Origin: Pseudomonas sp. p1(2021b) | GTDB lineage: Bacteria; Pseudomonadota; Gammaproteobacteria; Pseudomonadales; Pseudomonadaceae | Direction: 5' to 3' | Length of the DNA stretch: 64,000 nucleotides | Assembly (NCBI RefSeq): GCF_020151015.1 | Contig: NZ_CP083746.1 | Span: forward strand, 3,005,001-3,069,000 | Part shown: one piece after another, positions 52,601-61,017 of the stretch | How positions within the stretch are numbered: the first letter of the stretch is position 1 | How the letters are laid out: the number at the start of each line of letters is the position of its first letter | Position numbers and translations under genes: made by a program | The notes under the pieces: model-generated | The model's input: the letters and a program-made list of their open reading frames with translations, nothing else | What the model was told of the DNA's origin: nothing | The model's database searches: none

Positions 52601-54007
52601 TCAGTCATTCACACTCACCGCCCGCGCCACTCCAACCGGCTTGCGGCTGCGGGTCGCCAGGCAGTAATACAGCGGGCAGGTCACCAACAGTCCGAACAGC
52701 CACGACAGGTCCGCCCCTTCCACCAGGTTCGAATACGGCCCGACATACAACGACGTGTTGGCGAACGGCAACTGCACCAGGATGCCGCAGGCATAGGCAA
52801 TGATCGCGTGGTGGTTGAAACGCCCATAGATGCCGCCATCGGCGCGAAAGATCGAGGCAATGTCGTACGCGCCCTTCTTGATCAGGTAGAAGTCGATCAG
52901 GTTGATCGACGCCCAGGGCACCAGCACCAGCAGCAGCGCCAGGATCAGCCCGATGAACTGGCCGATGAAGTCGGCCGAGGCGTTGAGCGCCACCAGCCCG
53001 CACGCCGCCAGGATCACCGTGGCCAGCACCACCCGCACCTTGACGCTTGGCGTCCACTGGGCCGCGAAGGTCTGGATGGCGGTGACGATCGACAGCACCG
53101 CACCGTACAGGTTGAGCGCGTTGTGGCTGATGATGTTGCACAGGAACAGCACCATCAACACCGGCCCCAGCCAGCCCGTCGCCTGCTCCACCGCCGCCAT
53201 GGCGTCAGTGCCCTCCGGCACGCACAGCACCGCCACTGCCCCGAAGGTGAAGCACAGGATGGTCCCCAGGGTGGCGCCGAAATAGGTGGCCCAGAACGGC
53301 TTGGCGATGCCCACTTCACGCGGCAAGTAGCGCGAATAGTCGGAGGTATAGGGCGAGAAGCTGATCTGCCAGATCACCCCCAACGACACGGTGGCGACGA
53401 AGCCGGACAGGTTGAACGCACCGCGGCTGAAGAAGTCCGTCGGCAGCGCCTGGCTGAACATCATGACAAACCCTGCCAACAGCGCCGAACCCATCACCCA
53501 GGTGCCGATGCGGTTGAGGGTATGGATGAAGCGGTAGCCAATCACGCCGATGGCCGTGGCGCTCAGGGCGCCGATGACGATTGCCGTGGGCATCGGCACG
53601 CTGGGAGCGATGCCATGGATCGACTTGCCCGCCAGCACGATGTTGGAAATGAAGAACCCGACATAGATCAACGCGGTAAAGAATACGATCAGCAAGGCGC
53701 CGTAACGCCCGAACTGCCCGCGGCTCTGCACCATCTGCGGGATGCCCAGTTGCGGCCCCTGCGCAGAGGCCAGGGCGATGACCACGCCGCCCAGCAGATG
53801 CCCCAGCACGATGGCGACCAATCCCCACACCAGGTTCAGGTGGAACACCTGGACCACCATGGCTCCGGTGACGATAGGCAGCGGCGCGATGTTGGTGCTG
53901 AACCAGAGGGTGAACAGGTCGCGCGCCTTCCCATGGCGCTCGGCAGGTGGAACGTAATCGACCGTGTGATTTTCGACAAACTGGTGTTGCGACGACGGTT
54001 GGGACAT
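52601..54007 (-). CDS. NCS1-family permease (cytosine/purine/thiamine/hydantoin type)
   Basis: 468-residue inner-membrane importer with about 12 TM helices. N-terminal NCS1 pattern (LFTLWFSTNIAPLPIVTGA), then GPQLGIPQMVQSRGQFGRYG and SFSPYTSDYSRYLP, as in CodB and related carriers. NCS1 proteins take up N-heterocycles (cytosine, allantoin, hydantoins, thiamine, nicotinate-like compounds), so it is the best clue to the substrate of the adjoining catabolic cluster. Divergent from the flavin reductase, with GGTATACC-type operators on both sides of the intergenic region. ATG 54007 (MSQPSSQHQ) preferred over the longer frame to 54109. Confidence 0.88.
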   Translation of the reverse strand: MSQPSSQHQFVENHTVDYVPPAERHGKARDLFTLWFSTNIAPLPIVTGAMVVQVFHLNLVWGLVAIVLGHLLGGVVIALASAQGPQLGIPQMVQSRGQFGRYGALLIVFFTALIYVGFFISNIVLAGKSIHGIAPSVPMPTAIVIGALSATAIGVIGYRFIHTLNRIGTWVMGSALLAGFVMMFSQALPTDFFSRGAFNLSGFVATVSLGVIWQISFSPYTSDYSRYLPREVGIAKPFWATYFGATLGTILCFTFGAVAVLCVPEGTDAMAAVEQATGWLGPVLMVLFLCNIISHNALNLYGAVLSIVTAIQTFAAQWTPSVKVRVVLATVILAACGLVALNASADFIGQFIGLILALLLVLVPWASINLIDFYLIKKGAYDIASIFRADGGIYGRFNHHAIIAYACGILVQLPFANTSLYVGPYSNLVEGADLSWLFGLLVTCPLYYCLATRSRKPVGVARAVSVND

Positions 54008-54083
54008 GGTTTTCAGCTCGAAAGGTCGTTTTTTATCTTTGTAGGAAACCGCTCGAGGCGGCCTCTCAGCTGTGCACCATATT

Positions 54084-54095
54084 ATGGTATTCCAA
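54084..54095. promoter_or_regulatory. Candidate GntR operator A (permease side)
   Basis: atggtattccaa, two mismatches from the palindrome ATGGTATACCAT; 76 bases upstream of the permease start. It partly overlaps another small inverted repeat (accat-att-atggt, 54076-54088). Confidence 0.5.
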
Positions 54096-54238
54096 GTTTT
54101 TGACAACACTGCGCCGCCCTTTTTCAGCGCATCTGATCTGCCTCACGCCCCGCCGCGAAGTGTCCGTCTGGCTGACAAACCCACTGAATACGGGGCTTTG
54201 ACCGTTTATCGCCTATGAGCCCGCAGAAAAAAATCTGC

Positions 54239-54266
54239 TTGCAATCGAGGTATTACGGTATACCAT
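54239..54266 (+). promoter_or_regulatory. Candidate promoter with GntR operator B
   Basis: -35-like TTGCAA (54239-54244), 16-base spacer, -10-like TACCAT (54261-54266). The operator acGGTATACCat (54255-54266) covers the -10, as expected for repression. 56 bases before the first flavin reductase. Confidence 0.6.
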
Positions 54267-54322
54267 CAGACACATCAACGATAAAAATGCGGACCACCGC
54301 TGCCCTACCCGAGGAACACGCC

Positions 54323-54808
54323 ATGATCGACGCAACCGTCTACAAGAACGTCCTGGGCTCCTTCCCGTCCGGCGTCACGGTCATCACCACCCTGGACGAC
54401 GACGGCTCGATCGTCGGCCTCACTGCCAGTGCCTTCTCGTCCCTGTCCATGGACCCGCCGCTGGTGCTGTTCTGCCCCAACTACAGCTCCGACTCCTACC
54501 CCGTGCTGATCAAGCAGAAGCGCTTCGCCATCCACCTGCTTTCCGGTGAACAGCAAGCCGAAGCCTACGCCTTCGCCAAGAAAGGCAAGGACAAGGCCGC
54601 CGGCATCGAGTGGTCGCTGAGCGAGCTGGGCAACCCGCTGCTGGCCAACGCCACCGCGATCATCGAGTGCGAGCTGTGGCGTGAATACGAAGGCGGCGAC
54701 CACGCCATCATGGTCGGCAAGGTGCATAACCTGATCGTGCCCGAGGAAGCACCACGGCCAATGGTGTATTGCCGCGGCAAGATGGCCAGCCTGCCAGCCT
54801 TCGCCTGA
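54323..54808 (+). CDS. Flavin reductase (first paralogue)
   Basis: 161-residue flavin reductase of the FMN-binding split-barrel family (HpaC/RutF type). It should reduce FMN with NAD(P)H and hand FMNH2 to a monooxygenase. The family pattern FPSGVTVITT is near the N-terminus, with LTASAFSSLSMDPPLVLFC and the C-terminal GGDHAIMVGKV. ATG 54323 follows gaggaacacgcc. It precedes the luciferase-like gene by 89 bases, the natural two-component partner. A second copy at 59127 matches it at 116 of 161 positions by my hand alignment, without gaps. Confidence 0.9.
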   Translation: MIDATVYKNVLGSFPSGVTVITTLDDDGSIVGLTASAFSSLSMDPPLVLFCPNYSSDSYPVLIKQKRFAIHLLSGEQQAEAYAFAKKGKDKAAGIEWSLSELGNPLLANATAIIECELWREYEGGDHAIMVGKVHNLIVPEEAPRPMVYCRGKMASLPAFA

Positions 54809-54897
54809 ATCACCAGCGGGATTGCCCGCTTGTCGTGCATCAGATCTGACCGCCTGCCCCCTGCAGGCGATAACAACAAGCTCCGAGGAAAACCCCC

Positions 54898-55941
54898 ATG
54901 AAATTTTCGCTGTTCGTGCACATGGAACGTTGGGATGAACAGGTCAGCCACCGTCAGCTGTTCGAAGACCTGACCGAACTGACCCTGATGGCCGAGCGCG
55001 GCGGTTTCAGCACCGTGTGGATCGGCGAACACCACGCCATGGAATACACCATCTCGCCCAGCCCCATGCCGCTGCTGGCCTACCTGGCCGCGCGCACCGA
55101 GACCATCCGCTTGGGCGCCGGCACCATCATCGCGCCGTTCTGGAACCCGATCCGCGTGGCCGGCGAATGCGCCCTGCTCGATGTGATCAGCAACGGGCGC
55201 ATGGAAGTGGGCCTGGCCCGGGGCGCCTACCAGTTCGAGTTCGACCGCATGGCCAACGGCATGCCCGCCACTGACGGCGGCAAGGCCCTGCGCGAGATGG
55301 TCCCGGCGGTACGCAAGCTGTGGCAAGGCGACTACGCCCACGAAGGTGAGGTCTACACGTTCCCCACCTCCACCAGCGTGCCCAAGCCAGTGCAGAAAGG
55401 CATGCCACCGATGTGGATCGCGGCCCGCGACCCGGACTCGCACAACTTCGCCGTCAAGCATGGCTGCAATGTCATGGTCACCCCGCTGATGAAGGGTGAC
55501 GAGGAAGTGCTGGACCTGAAGAACAAGTTCCAGGCAGCGCTGGACAACAACCCCGAGGTGCCTCGCCCGCAACTGATGGTGCTGCGCCACACTCACGTGC
55601 ACAGCCCGGACGAGCCCGAGGGCTGGAAGATCGGCGCCCAGGCCATCTTGCGCTTCTACCGCACCTTCGACGCCTGGTTCGGCAACAAGACCACCCCGGT
55701 CAACGGCTTCCTGGAACCCAGCCCGGAGTCGAAGTTCGCCGAGGTACCAGCGTTCGAGCTGGAGAACATCCGCAAGAACACCATGATCGGTACGCCCGAG
55801 CAGATCATCGCGCGCATCAAGTACTACCAGGAACTGGGCGTCGACGAATTCAGCTTCTGGTGCGACAACAGCCTGCCCCATGCCGAGAAGAAGAAGTCGC
55901 TGGAGCTGTTCATCAAGGAAGTGGTGCCGGCGTTCGCCTGA
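54898..55941 (+). CDS. Luciferase-like (LLM) flavin-dependent monooxygenase
   Basis: 347-residue TIM-barrel monooxygenase using FMNH2 and oxygen. Family features include an N-terminal strand MKFSLFVHMERWDE, FSTVWIGEHHAMEY (the EHH motif typical of bacterial luciferase-like enzymes), ETIRLGAGTIIAPFWNPIRVA, MEVGLARGAY and a C-terminal TPEQIIARIKYYQELGVDE. Relatives include RutA-like and pyridine-ring-cleaving enzymes as well as long-chain aldehyde and sulfonate oxygenases, so the substrate is open. Flanked by the flavin reductase and the DUF1185 gene. Cttccgagg-type site (ctccgagg) 15 bases before ATG 54898. Confidence 0.9.
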   Translation: MKFSLFVHMERWDEQVSHRQLFEDLTELTLMAERGGFSTVWIGEHHAMEYTISPSPMPLLAYLAARTETIRLGAGTIIAPFWNPIRVAGECALLDVISNGRMEVGLARGAYQFEFDRMANGMPATDGGKALREMVPAVRKLWQGDYAHEGEVYTFPTSTSVPKPVQKGMPPMWIAARDPDSHNFAVKHGCNVMVTPLMKGDEEVLDLKNKFQAALDNNPEVPRPQLMVLRHTHVHSPDEPEGWKIGAQAILRFYRTFDAWFGNKTTPVNGFLEPSPESKFAEVPAFELENIRKNTMIGTPEQIIARIKYYQELGVDEFSFWCDNSLPHAEKKKSLELFIKEVVPAFA

Positions 55942-56065
55942 GTTCTGTTAGTTGGGGCGCTGCTCGCGATGCACCGCGCGGGCTGCGCTCGATTTTCCAG
56001 GCGCAGCAAATCCCACCTCCAACCCGCCTTTCATCCGCCCCGCCAGATAAATTTCAGGCAGCCTC

Positions 56066-56093
56066 TTGCACTACCAGTATTATGGTATACCAT
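56066..56093 (+). promoter_or_regulatory. Candidate promoter with GntR operator C
   Basis: -35-like TTGCAC (56066-56071), 16-base spacer, -10-like TACCAT (56088-56093). The operator ATGGTATACCAT (56082-56093) is a perfect palindrome. From tattatgg through catcagaca it matches site B with a single change, so promoter and operator look duplicated. 39 bases before the DUF1185 gene. Confidence 0.65.
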
Positions 56094-56132
56094 CAGACAA
56101 CAAGAGCTGATAACCCTCACCAGGAGCCCTCC

Positions 56133-56729
56133 ATGAGTTTCGAAATCCGCAAGATCGTCACCTACTCCGAAGAGACCCGCATCGAAGGCGGCAAGGCCAC
56201 CGACAAGCCGGTGACCATGGTCGGCCTGGCCGTGGTGATCAAGAACCCATGGGCCGGTCGCGGTTTCGTCGAGGACCTCAAGCCGGAAATCCGCGCCAAC
56301 TGCTCCGACCTCGGTGCGCTGATGGTCGAGCGCCTGTGCGCGGCGATCGGTGGTGCCGACAAGATCGAAGCCTATGGCAAGGCGGCCGTGGTCGGTGCCG
56401 ACGGTGAGATCGAGCACGCCTCGGCCGTCATCCACACCCTGCGCTTCGGCAACCACTACCGCGAAGCTGTCCAGGCCAAGAGCTACCTGAGCTTCACCAA
56501 CAAGCGCGGCGGCCCGGGCACCTCGATCCAGATCCCGATGATGCAGAAAGACGACGAAGGCCTGCGTTCGCACTACATCACCCTGGAAATGCAGATCGAA
56601 GACGCACCGCGTGCCGACGAGATCGTCGTGGTCCTGGGCGCGGCCGACGGCGGCCGCCTGCACCCGCGCATCGGCAACCGCTACATCGACCTGGAAGAAC
56701 TGGCCGCCGAGAAGGCCAACGCTCAATAA
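56133..56729 (+). CDS. DUF1185 / 'amino acid synthesis' family protein
   Basis: 198-residue protein of the family called AA_synth or DUF1185 (PF06684), whose reaction is unknown. Visible motifs: KIVTYSEETRIEGG at the start, AVVIKNPWAGRGFVEDL, a KAAVVGADGEIEHASA stretch and PGTSIQIPMMQKDD. No signal peptide or TM helix, so cytosolic. Its place between an FMN monooxygenase and an alpha/beta hydrolase suggests it acts on a ring-opened or ketoamide intermediate, which is inference. ATG 56133 has CAGGAG upstream. First gene of a tight run ending in the second flavin reductase. Confidence 0.82.
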   Translation: MSFEIRKIVTYSEETRIEGGKATDKPVTMVGLAVVIKNPWAGRGFVEDLKPEIRANCSDLGALMVERLCAAIGGADKIEAYGKAAVVGADGEIEHASAVIHTLRFGNHYREAVQAKSYLSFTNKRGGPGTSIQIPMMQKDDEGLRSHYITLEMQIEDAPRADEIVVVLGAADGGRLHPRIGNRYIDLEELAAEKANAQ

Positions 56730-56800
56730 CAACAACCAGACGGGCCGGGGCGTTGCGCGCAAGCATTGCCGCCACGCCCGACCTTCGAGGAGCGCCCTCC

Positions 56801-57634
56801 ATGATTCAGCCTGTTGCTGAACGTACACCCGCCGGGACCAGCTACCTGAGCCTCGGCCAAGGCCAGCCCGTGGTGCTGATCCACGGCGTGGGCCTTAACA
56901 AGGAAATGTGGGGCGGGCAGTTCGTCGGCCTGTCCAGCGACTATCGCGTCATTGCCTACGACATGCTCGGCCACGGCCAGAGCCCACGACCGGCCGCCGA
57001 TACCGACCTTGCCGGTTACGCCGCGCAGCTGGCCGAACTGCTCGACCACCTGCAGATTGCGCAGGCCACGGTCATCGGCTTCTCCATGGGTGGCCTGGTC
57101 GCCCGCGCCTTCGCCCTGCACTACCCTGCACGCCTGTCGGCGCTGGTGGTGCTCAACAGCGTGTTCAACCGCAGCCCCGAGCAGAGCGCCGGTGTCATCG
57201 CCCGTGCCGCCCAGGCCGCCGAGCACGGCCCCGACGCCAATGCCGAAGCGGCGCTGGCGCGTTGGTTCAGCCGCGAATACCAGGCAGCCAACCCGGCCCA
57301 GGTCGCGGCCATTCGTCAGACCCTGGCCGGCAACGACCCGCAGGGCTACCTGACCACCTATAAATTGTTCGCCACCCAGGACATGTACCGCGCCGAGGAC
57401 CTGGGCAGCATTCAGGTACCGGCGCTGATCGCCACCGGCGAGCACGACCTGGGCTCGACCCCGGACATGGCCCGCCAACTGGCGGCGCGCATTCCAGGCG
57501 CACGCAGCGTGGTACTGGCCGAGCAACGGCACATGATGCCGGTGGAGGCGCCGCGCGAAGTCAACAAGATGCTGCTGGACTTCCTCAAGCAAGCCCGCAC
57601 GTTCACCGAATCCGCCAAGGGGATAGTGGCATGA
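56801..57634 (+). CDS. Alpha/beta hydrolase (PcaD/RutD-like)
   Basis: 277-residue hydrolase. Oxyanion motif VLIHGVGLNKEMW, nucleophile elbow GFSMGG (Ser about 96), acid in TGEHDLGS and catalytic His in EQRHMMPVE are all present. Similar enzymes open enol-lactones (PcaD) or speed aminoacrylate hydrolysis (RutD). It lies 71 bases after the DUF1185 gene and overlaps the aldehyde dehydrogenase by four bases (ATGA), so the two are co-translated. GAGGAG site before ATG 56801. Confidence 0.88.
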   Translation: MIQPVAERTPAGTSYLSLGQGQPVVLIHGVGLNKEMWGGQFVGLSSDYRVIAYDMLGHGQSPRPAADTDLAGYAAQLAELLDHLQIAQATVIGFSMGGLVARAFALHYPARLSALVVLNSVFNRSPEQSAGVIARAAQAAEHGPDANAEAALARWFSREYQAANPAQVAAIRQTLAGNDPQGYLTTYKLFATQDMYRAEDLGSIQVPALIATGEHDLGSTPDMARQLAARIPGARSVVLAEQRHMMPVEAPREVNKMLLDFLKQARTFTESAKGIVA

Positions 57635-59112
57635 CCCTCGTACGTTTCCAGATGTGCATCGACGGCCAATGGTGCGATGCGCAGAGCGCCAAGACCTTCG
57701 ACAGCCTCGACCCAGCGACCGCGCGCCCTTGGGCGCAACTGCCCGATGCCGATGAAGCCGATGTCGAGCGGGCCGTGCAGGCCGCCCAGCGTGCCTTCGA
57801 AAACCCGGCCTGGCGTGCCCTGACCGCCACTGCGCGAGGCAAGCTGCTGCGCCGCCTGGGCGATCTGATCGCCGAGAACAAGGAGCACCTGGCCCAGCTG
57901 GAAAGCCGTGACAACGGCAAGCTGATCCGCGAAACCCGCGGCCAGGTCGGCTACCTGCCCGAGTTCTTCCATTACACCGCAGGCCTTGCCGACAAGCTCG
58001 AAGGCGGCACCCTGCCCCTGGACAAGCCAGACCTGTTCGCCTACACCGTGCACGAACCTATCGGTGTGGTAGCCGGGATCATCCCGTGGAACAGCCCGCT
58101 GTACCTGACCGCGATCAAGCTTGCCCCGGCGCTGGCCGCCGGTAACACCATCGTCCTCAAGCCATCCGAGCATGCCTCGGCGACCATCCTGGAGCTGGCC
58201 CGCCTGGCCCATGAAGCCGGCTTCCCGGCGGGCGTGGTCAACGTGGTCACCGGCTTCGGCCCAAGCACCGGTGCCGCGCTGACCCGCCACCCGCTGGTGC
58301 GCAAGATCGCCTTCACCGGTGGCGCCGCGACCGCCCGCCACGTGGTGCGCAGCAGCGCCGAGAACTTCGCCAAGCTGTCGCTGGAACTGGGTGGCAAGTC
58401 GCCGAATATCATCTTCGCCGACGCCGACCTGGACAGCGCCATCAACGGCGCCGTCGCCGGCATCTATGCTGCTTCCGGGCAAAGCTGCGTGGCCGGTTCG
58501 CGCCTGCTGGTGCAGGACGAGATCTTCGACGAATTCGTCGCGCGCCTGGTGGAGCGTGCCAAGCGCATTCGCATCGGCAACCCACAGGACGACGCCAGCG
58601 AAATGGGCCCGATGGCGACCGCCCAACAGCTAGCCGTGGTCGAAGGCCTGGTCGCCGCGGCCAAGGCCGAGGGCGCCAAGCTGCACCTGGGCGGCAAGCG
58701 CGCCGAGGTCGAGGGCGATGGCTGGTTCTATGAGCCGACCCTGTTCGAGTGCGACAGCAATTCGATGAAGATCATGCAGGAGGAAGTGTTCGGCCCGGTG
58801 GCGGCGGTCATCCGCTTCAAGACCGAGCAAGAGGCCCTGGCCATCGCCAACGACTCGCAGTTCGGCCTCGCCGCCGGTATCTGGACCCGCGACCTGGGCC
58901 GTGCCCATCGCCTGGCCCGCGACGTGCGTTCGGGCATCATCTGGGTCAATACCTACCGCGCGGTGTCGGCCATGGCTCCGATCGGTGGCTTCAAGAATAG
59001 CGGCTACGGCCGCGAAAGCGGCATCGACTCGGTGCTCGCCTATACCGAGCTGAAGACGGTGTGGATCAACCTCTCCACCGCGCCGATGCCCGACCCGTTC
59101 GTGATGCGTTGA
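57631..59112 (+). CDS. Aldehyde dehydrogenase
   Basis: 493-residue NAD(P)-dependent aldehyde dehydrogenase with intact catalytic residues: Glu in LELGGKSPN and Cys in ASGQSCVAGSR; the Rossmann and oxyanion region IPWNSPLYLT is normal. It resembles the betaine/semialdehyde group, so a semialdehyde from ring cleavage is a fair substrate guess. Overlaps the hydrolase gene by four bases and is followed after 14 bases by the second flavin reductase. Confidence 0.9.
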   Translation: MTLVRFQMCIDGQWCDAQSAKTFDSLDPATARPWAQLPDADEADVERAVQAAQRAFENPAWRALTATARGKLLRRLGDLIAENKEHLAQLESRDNGKLIRETRGQVGYLPEFFHYTAGLADKLEGGTLPLDKPDLFAYTVHEPIGVVAGIIPWNSPLYLTAIKLAPALAAGNTIVLKPSEHASATILELARLAHEAGFPAGVVNVVTGFGPSTGAALTRHPLVRKIAFTGGAATARHVVRSSAENFAKLSLELGGKSPNIIFADADLDSAINGAVAGIYAASGQSCVAGSRLLVQDEIFDEFVARLVERAKRIRIGNPQDDASEMGPMATAQQLAVVEGLVAAAKAEGAKLHLGGKRAEVEGDGWFYEPTLFECDSNSMKIMQEEVFGPVAAVIRFKTEQEALAIANDSQFGLAAGIWTRDLGRAHRLARDVRSGIIWVNTYRAVSAMAPIGGFKNSGYGRESGIDSVLAYTELKTVWINLSTAPMPDPFVMR

Positions 59113-59126
59113 CCGAGGGCACGAAG

Positions 59127-59612
59127 ATGATCGAACCAGGCATCTACAAAGACGTGATGGGCTCCTTCCCGTCCGGCGTCACGGTGGTCACCACCCTGGA
59201 CGCCGACGGCGCCATCGTCGGCATCACCGCCAGTGCCTTCAGCGCACTGTCGATCGACCCGGCGCTGGTGCTGTTCTGCCCCAACTACGCCTCCGATACC
59301 TACCCGGTCCTGCGCGACAGCAAGCAGTTCGCCATCCACTTGTTGTCCGCCGACCAGACCGCCGAAGCCTATGCCTTCGCCGGTAAAGGCAGAGACAAGG
59401 CCAAGGGCATCGACTGGCACCTGAGCGAACTGGGCAACCCGCTGCTGGCCAAGGCCACGGCGATCATCGAGTGCGAGCTGTGGCGCGAGTACGACGGTGG
59501 CGACCATGCGATCATCGTCGGCCAGGTGAAAAACCTGATCCTGCCAGCCGAGCCGGTGACGCCGATGGTGTATCACAAAGGGAAGCTCGGCGCGCTGCCA
59601 ACGCTGGGTTGA
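59127..59612 (+). CDS. Flavin reductase (second paralogue)
   Basis: 161-residue FMN reductase, the same length as the copy at 54323 and 72% identical by hand count (116/161). Shares FPSGVTV, LSIDPALVLFC, SELGNPLLA and TAIIECELWRE. Most changes lie at the ends and around residues 62-75. It closes the DUF1185-hydrolase-dehydrogenase run. Two flavin reductases and only one visible FMN monooxygenase is unusual: one may serve a monooxygenase elsewhere, or the copy is a recent duplication. Confidence 0.9.
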   Translation: MIEPGIYKDVMGSFPSGVTVVTTLDADGAIVGITASAFSALSIDPALVLFCPNYASDTYPVLRDSKQFAIHLLSADQTAEAYAFAGKGRDKAKGIDWHLSELGNPLLAKATAIIECELWREYDGGDHAIIVGQVKNLILPAEPVTPMVYHKGKLGALPTLG

Positions 59613-59630
59613 TCGGGTACGCCGCGCGCC

Positions 59631-59696
59631 CCATCGCGGGGCAAGCCCGCTCCCACAGGTTCGGCGCAATCCCTGTGTGGGCTTGTCCCGCGATGG
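59631..59696. repeat. Inverted REP pair
   Basis: Units 59631-59659 and 59672-59696 (ccatcgcggggcaagcccgc and a near complement). It splits the flavin reductase from the carboxymuconolactone-decarboxylase-like gene and may end or trim the transcript. Confidence 0.8.
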
Positions 59697-59782
59697 ACTG
59701 CACGGCAGCCCCAAGTTTCCGGGGCCGCGCATACCCCCTCACCTTCGGTTGCGGCCCCTTTTTCCACGCAGGAGCACGGCAC

Positions 59783-60172
59783 ATGAGCAACGAGAAATAC
59801 GAAAAAGGCCTGCAGATCCGCACCCAGGTGCTGGGTGAGGACTATGTCAATCGTTCGATCCAGAACGCCGATGACTTCACCAGGCCCTTGCAGGAGCTGG
59901 TCACCGAATATTGCTGGGGCCATGTCTGGGGCCGCGATGGCTTGTCGCTCAAAGAGCGCAGCATGATAAACTTGGCCATGATTTCCGCGCTCAACCGGCC
60001 CCACGAGCTCAAGCTGCACATCCGCGGCGCCTTGCGAAATGGCCTGAGCCGTGAACAGATTCGCGAGATCCTGCTCCAGGTCGGCATTTATTGCGGCGTA
60101 CCCGCGGCGGTGGACAGCTTCCGCCTGGCCCGCGAGGCGTTCGCCGAAGCCGATGCGGAGTCAACCCGTTAA
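59783..60172 (+). CDS. Carboxymuconolactone decarboxylase-like protein
   Basis: 129-residue all-helical protein of the CMD/AhpD superfamily (PcaC type). N-terminal GLQIRTQVLGEDYVNRSI, central CWGHVWGRDGLSLKERSMINLAM and C-terminal LLQVGIYCGVPAAVDSFRLA fit PcaC-like decarboxylases. It lacks the CxxC pair of AhpD, so decarboxylation or isomerisation is likelier than peroxide reduction. It may process a lactone or keto-acid downstream of the hydrolase. ATG 59783 has CAGGAG nine bases upstream. Confidence 0.87.
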   Translation: MSNEKYEKGLQIRTQVLGEDYVNRSIQNADDFTRPLQELVTEYCWGHVWGRDGLSLKERSMINLAMISALNRPHELKLHIRGALRNGLSREQIREILLQVGIYCGVPAAVDSFRLAREAFAEADAESTR

Positions 60173-60262
60173 CAGCGGGCTGTTCGAACCACGCAAGGAG
60201 AGCGCCCAGGGTTCGTGGCGCTTCCAGGTCGCGGCCGGGCAGCCTCATTCAGAGCGCACTCG

Positions 60263-61015
60263 ATGAAACGCCAGCCCCTCGACGACAGCTTCAAGGTCAA
60301 CCGCAACCCCGTTACCCTGCGCGAAATCGTGCTCGACAAACTGCGCGGGGCGATCATGAACTTCCACCTGCTGCCCGGCGATCGCCTGGTCGAGCGCGAC
60401 CTCTGCGACCGCCTCGGGGTCAGCCGCACCTCGGTCCGCGAAGCCCTGCGCCACCTCGAATCCGAAGGCCTGGTGGAGTTCGCCGACGCCAAGGGTCCAC
60501 GGGTGGCGATCATCACCCTGGAAGACGCCCGCGACATCTATGAGCTGCGCTGCGTGCTCGAAGGGCTGATCGTCCAGCTGTTCACCCTCAATGCCAAGGC
60601 CAAGGACATCCGTGCGCTGGAACGTGCCCTGGAAGTCAATCGCGAAGCCTTGGAGGAAGGCGAGCTGCAACAGGTGCTGGAATCTGTTCAAGGGTTCTAC
60701 GACGTCCTTCTGGAAGGCTCCGGCAACCAGGTCGCCGCCCAGCAGCTGCGCCAGTTGCAGGCCCGTATCAGCTACCTGCGCGCCACCTCGGTGTCCCAGG
60801 AAAACCGTCGCGGCGCGAGCAACCAGGAAATGGAAAAGATCGTCGAGGCGATCAAGAGCGGCGACCCGCAGCGTGCGCACCAGGCCTCGGTCGACCATGT
60901 ACGCGCCGCTGCCAAGGTGGCCCTGGACTACCTGCGTCAGAAGCAGGAAGACAACGCCAAGGTCCGCGACATCGTCGAACCCCTGCCCCTCAAAGACCCC
61001 CGCATAGGCCGCTGA
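60263..61015 (+). CDS. GntR-family (FadR/FCD) regulator, candidate regulator of this cluster
   Basis: 250-residue regulator. N-terminal winged helix (RLGVSRTSVREALRHLESEG, about residues 50-70) and an all-helical FCD effector domain (about 95-225). FadR-type proteins bind operators of the form N-GT-M-K-AC-N; the four GGTATACC sites of this region fit exactly. FCD domains usually bind small carboxylates with a metal, so the inducer may be an acidic intermediate. It has no such site directly before it. Followed after two bases by the Nudix gene. Confidence 0.9.
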   Translation: MKRQPLDDSFKVNRNPVTLREIVLDKLRGAIMNFHLLPGDRLVERDLCDRLGVSRTSVREALRHLESEGLVEFADAKGPRVAIITLEDARDIYELRCVLEGLIVQLFTLNAKAKDIRALERALEVNREALEEGELQQVLESVQGFYDVLLEGSGNQVAAQQLRQLQARISYLRATSVSQENRRGASNQEMEKIVEAIKSGDPQRAHQASVDHVRAAAKVALDYLRQKQEDNAKVRDIVEPLPLKDPRIGR

Positions 61016-61017
61016 CC

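Noticed and set aside
52601..61015. Reading the cluster as the classical Rut uracil pathway
   Set aside because: RutB, RutC, an NCS2-type RutG and a TetR-type RutR are missing; the NCS1 permease, GntR regulator and DUF1185 protein differ, so only the general logic is shared.
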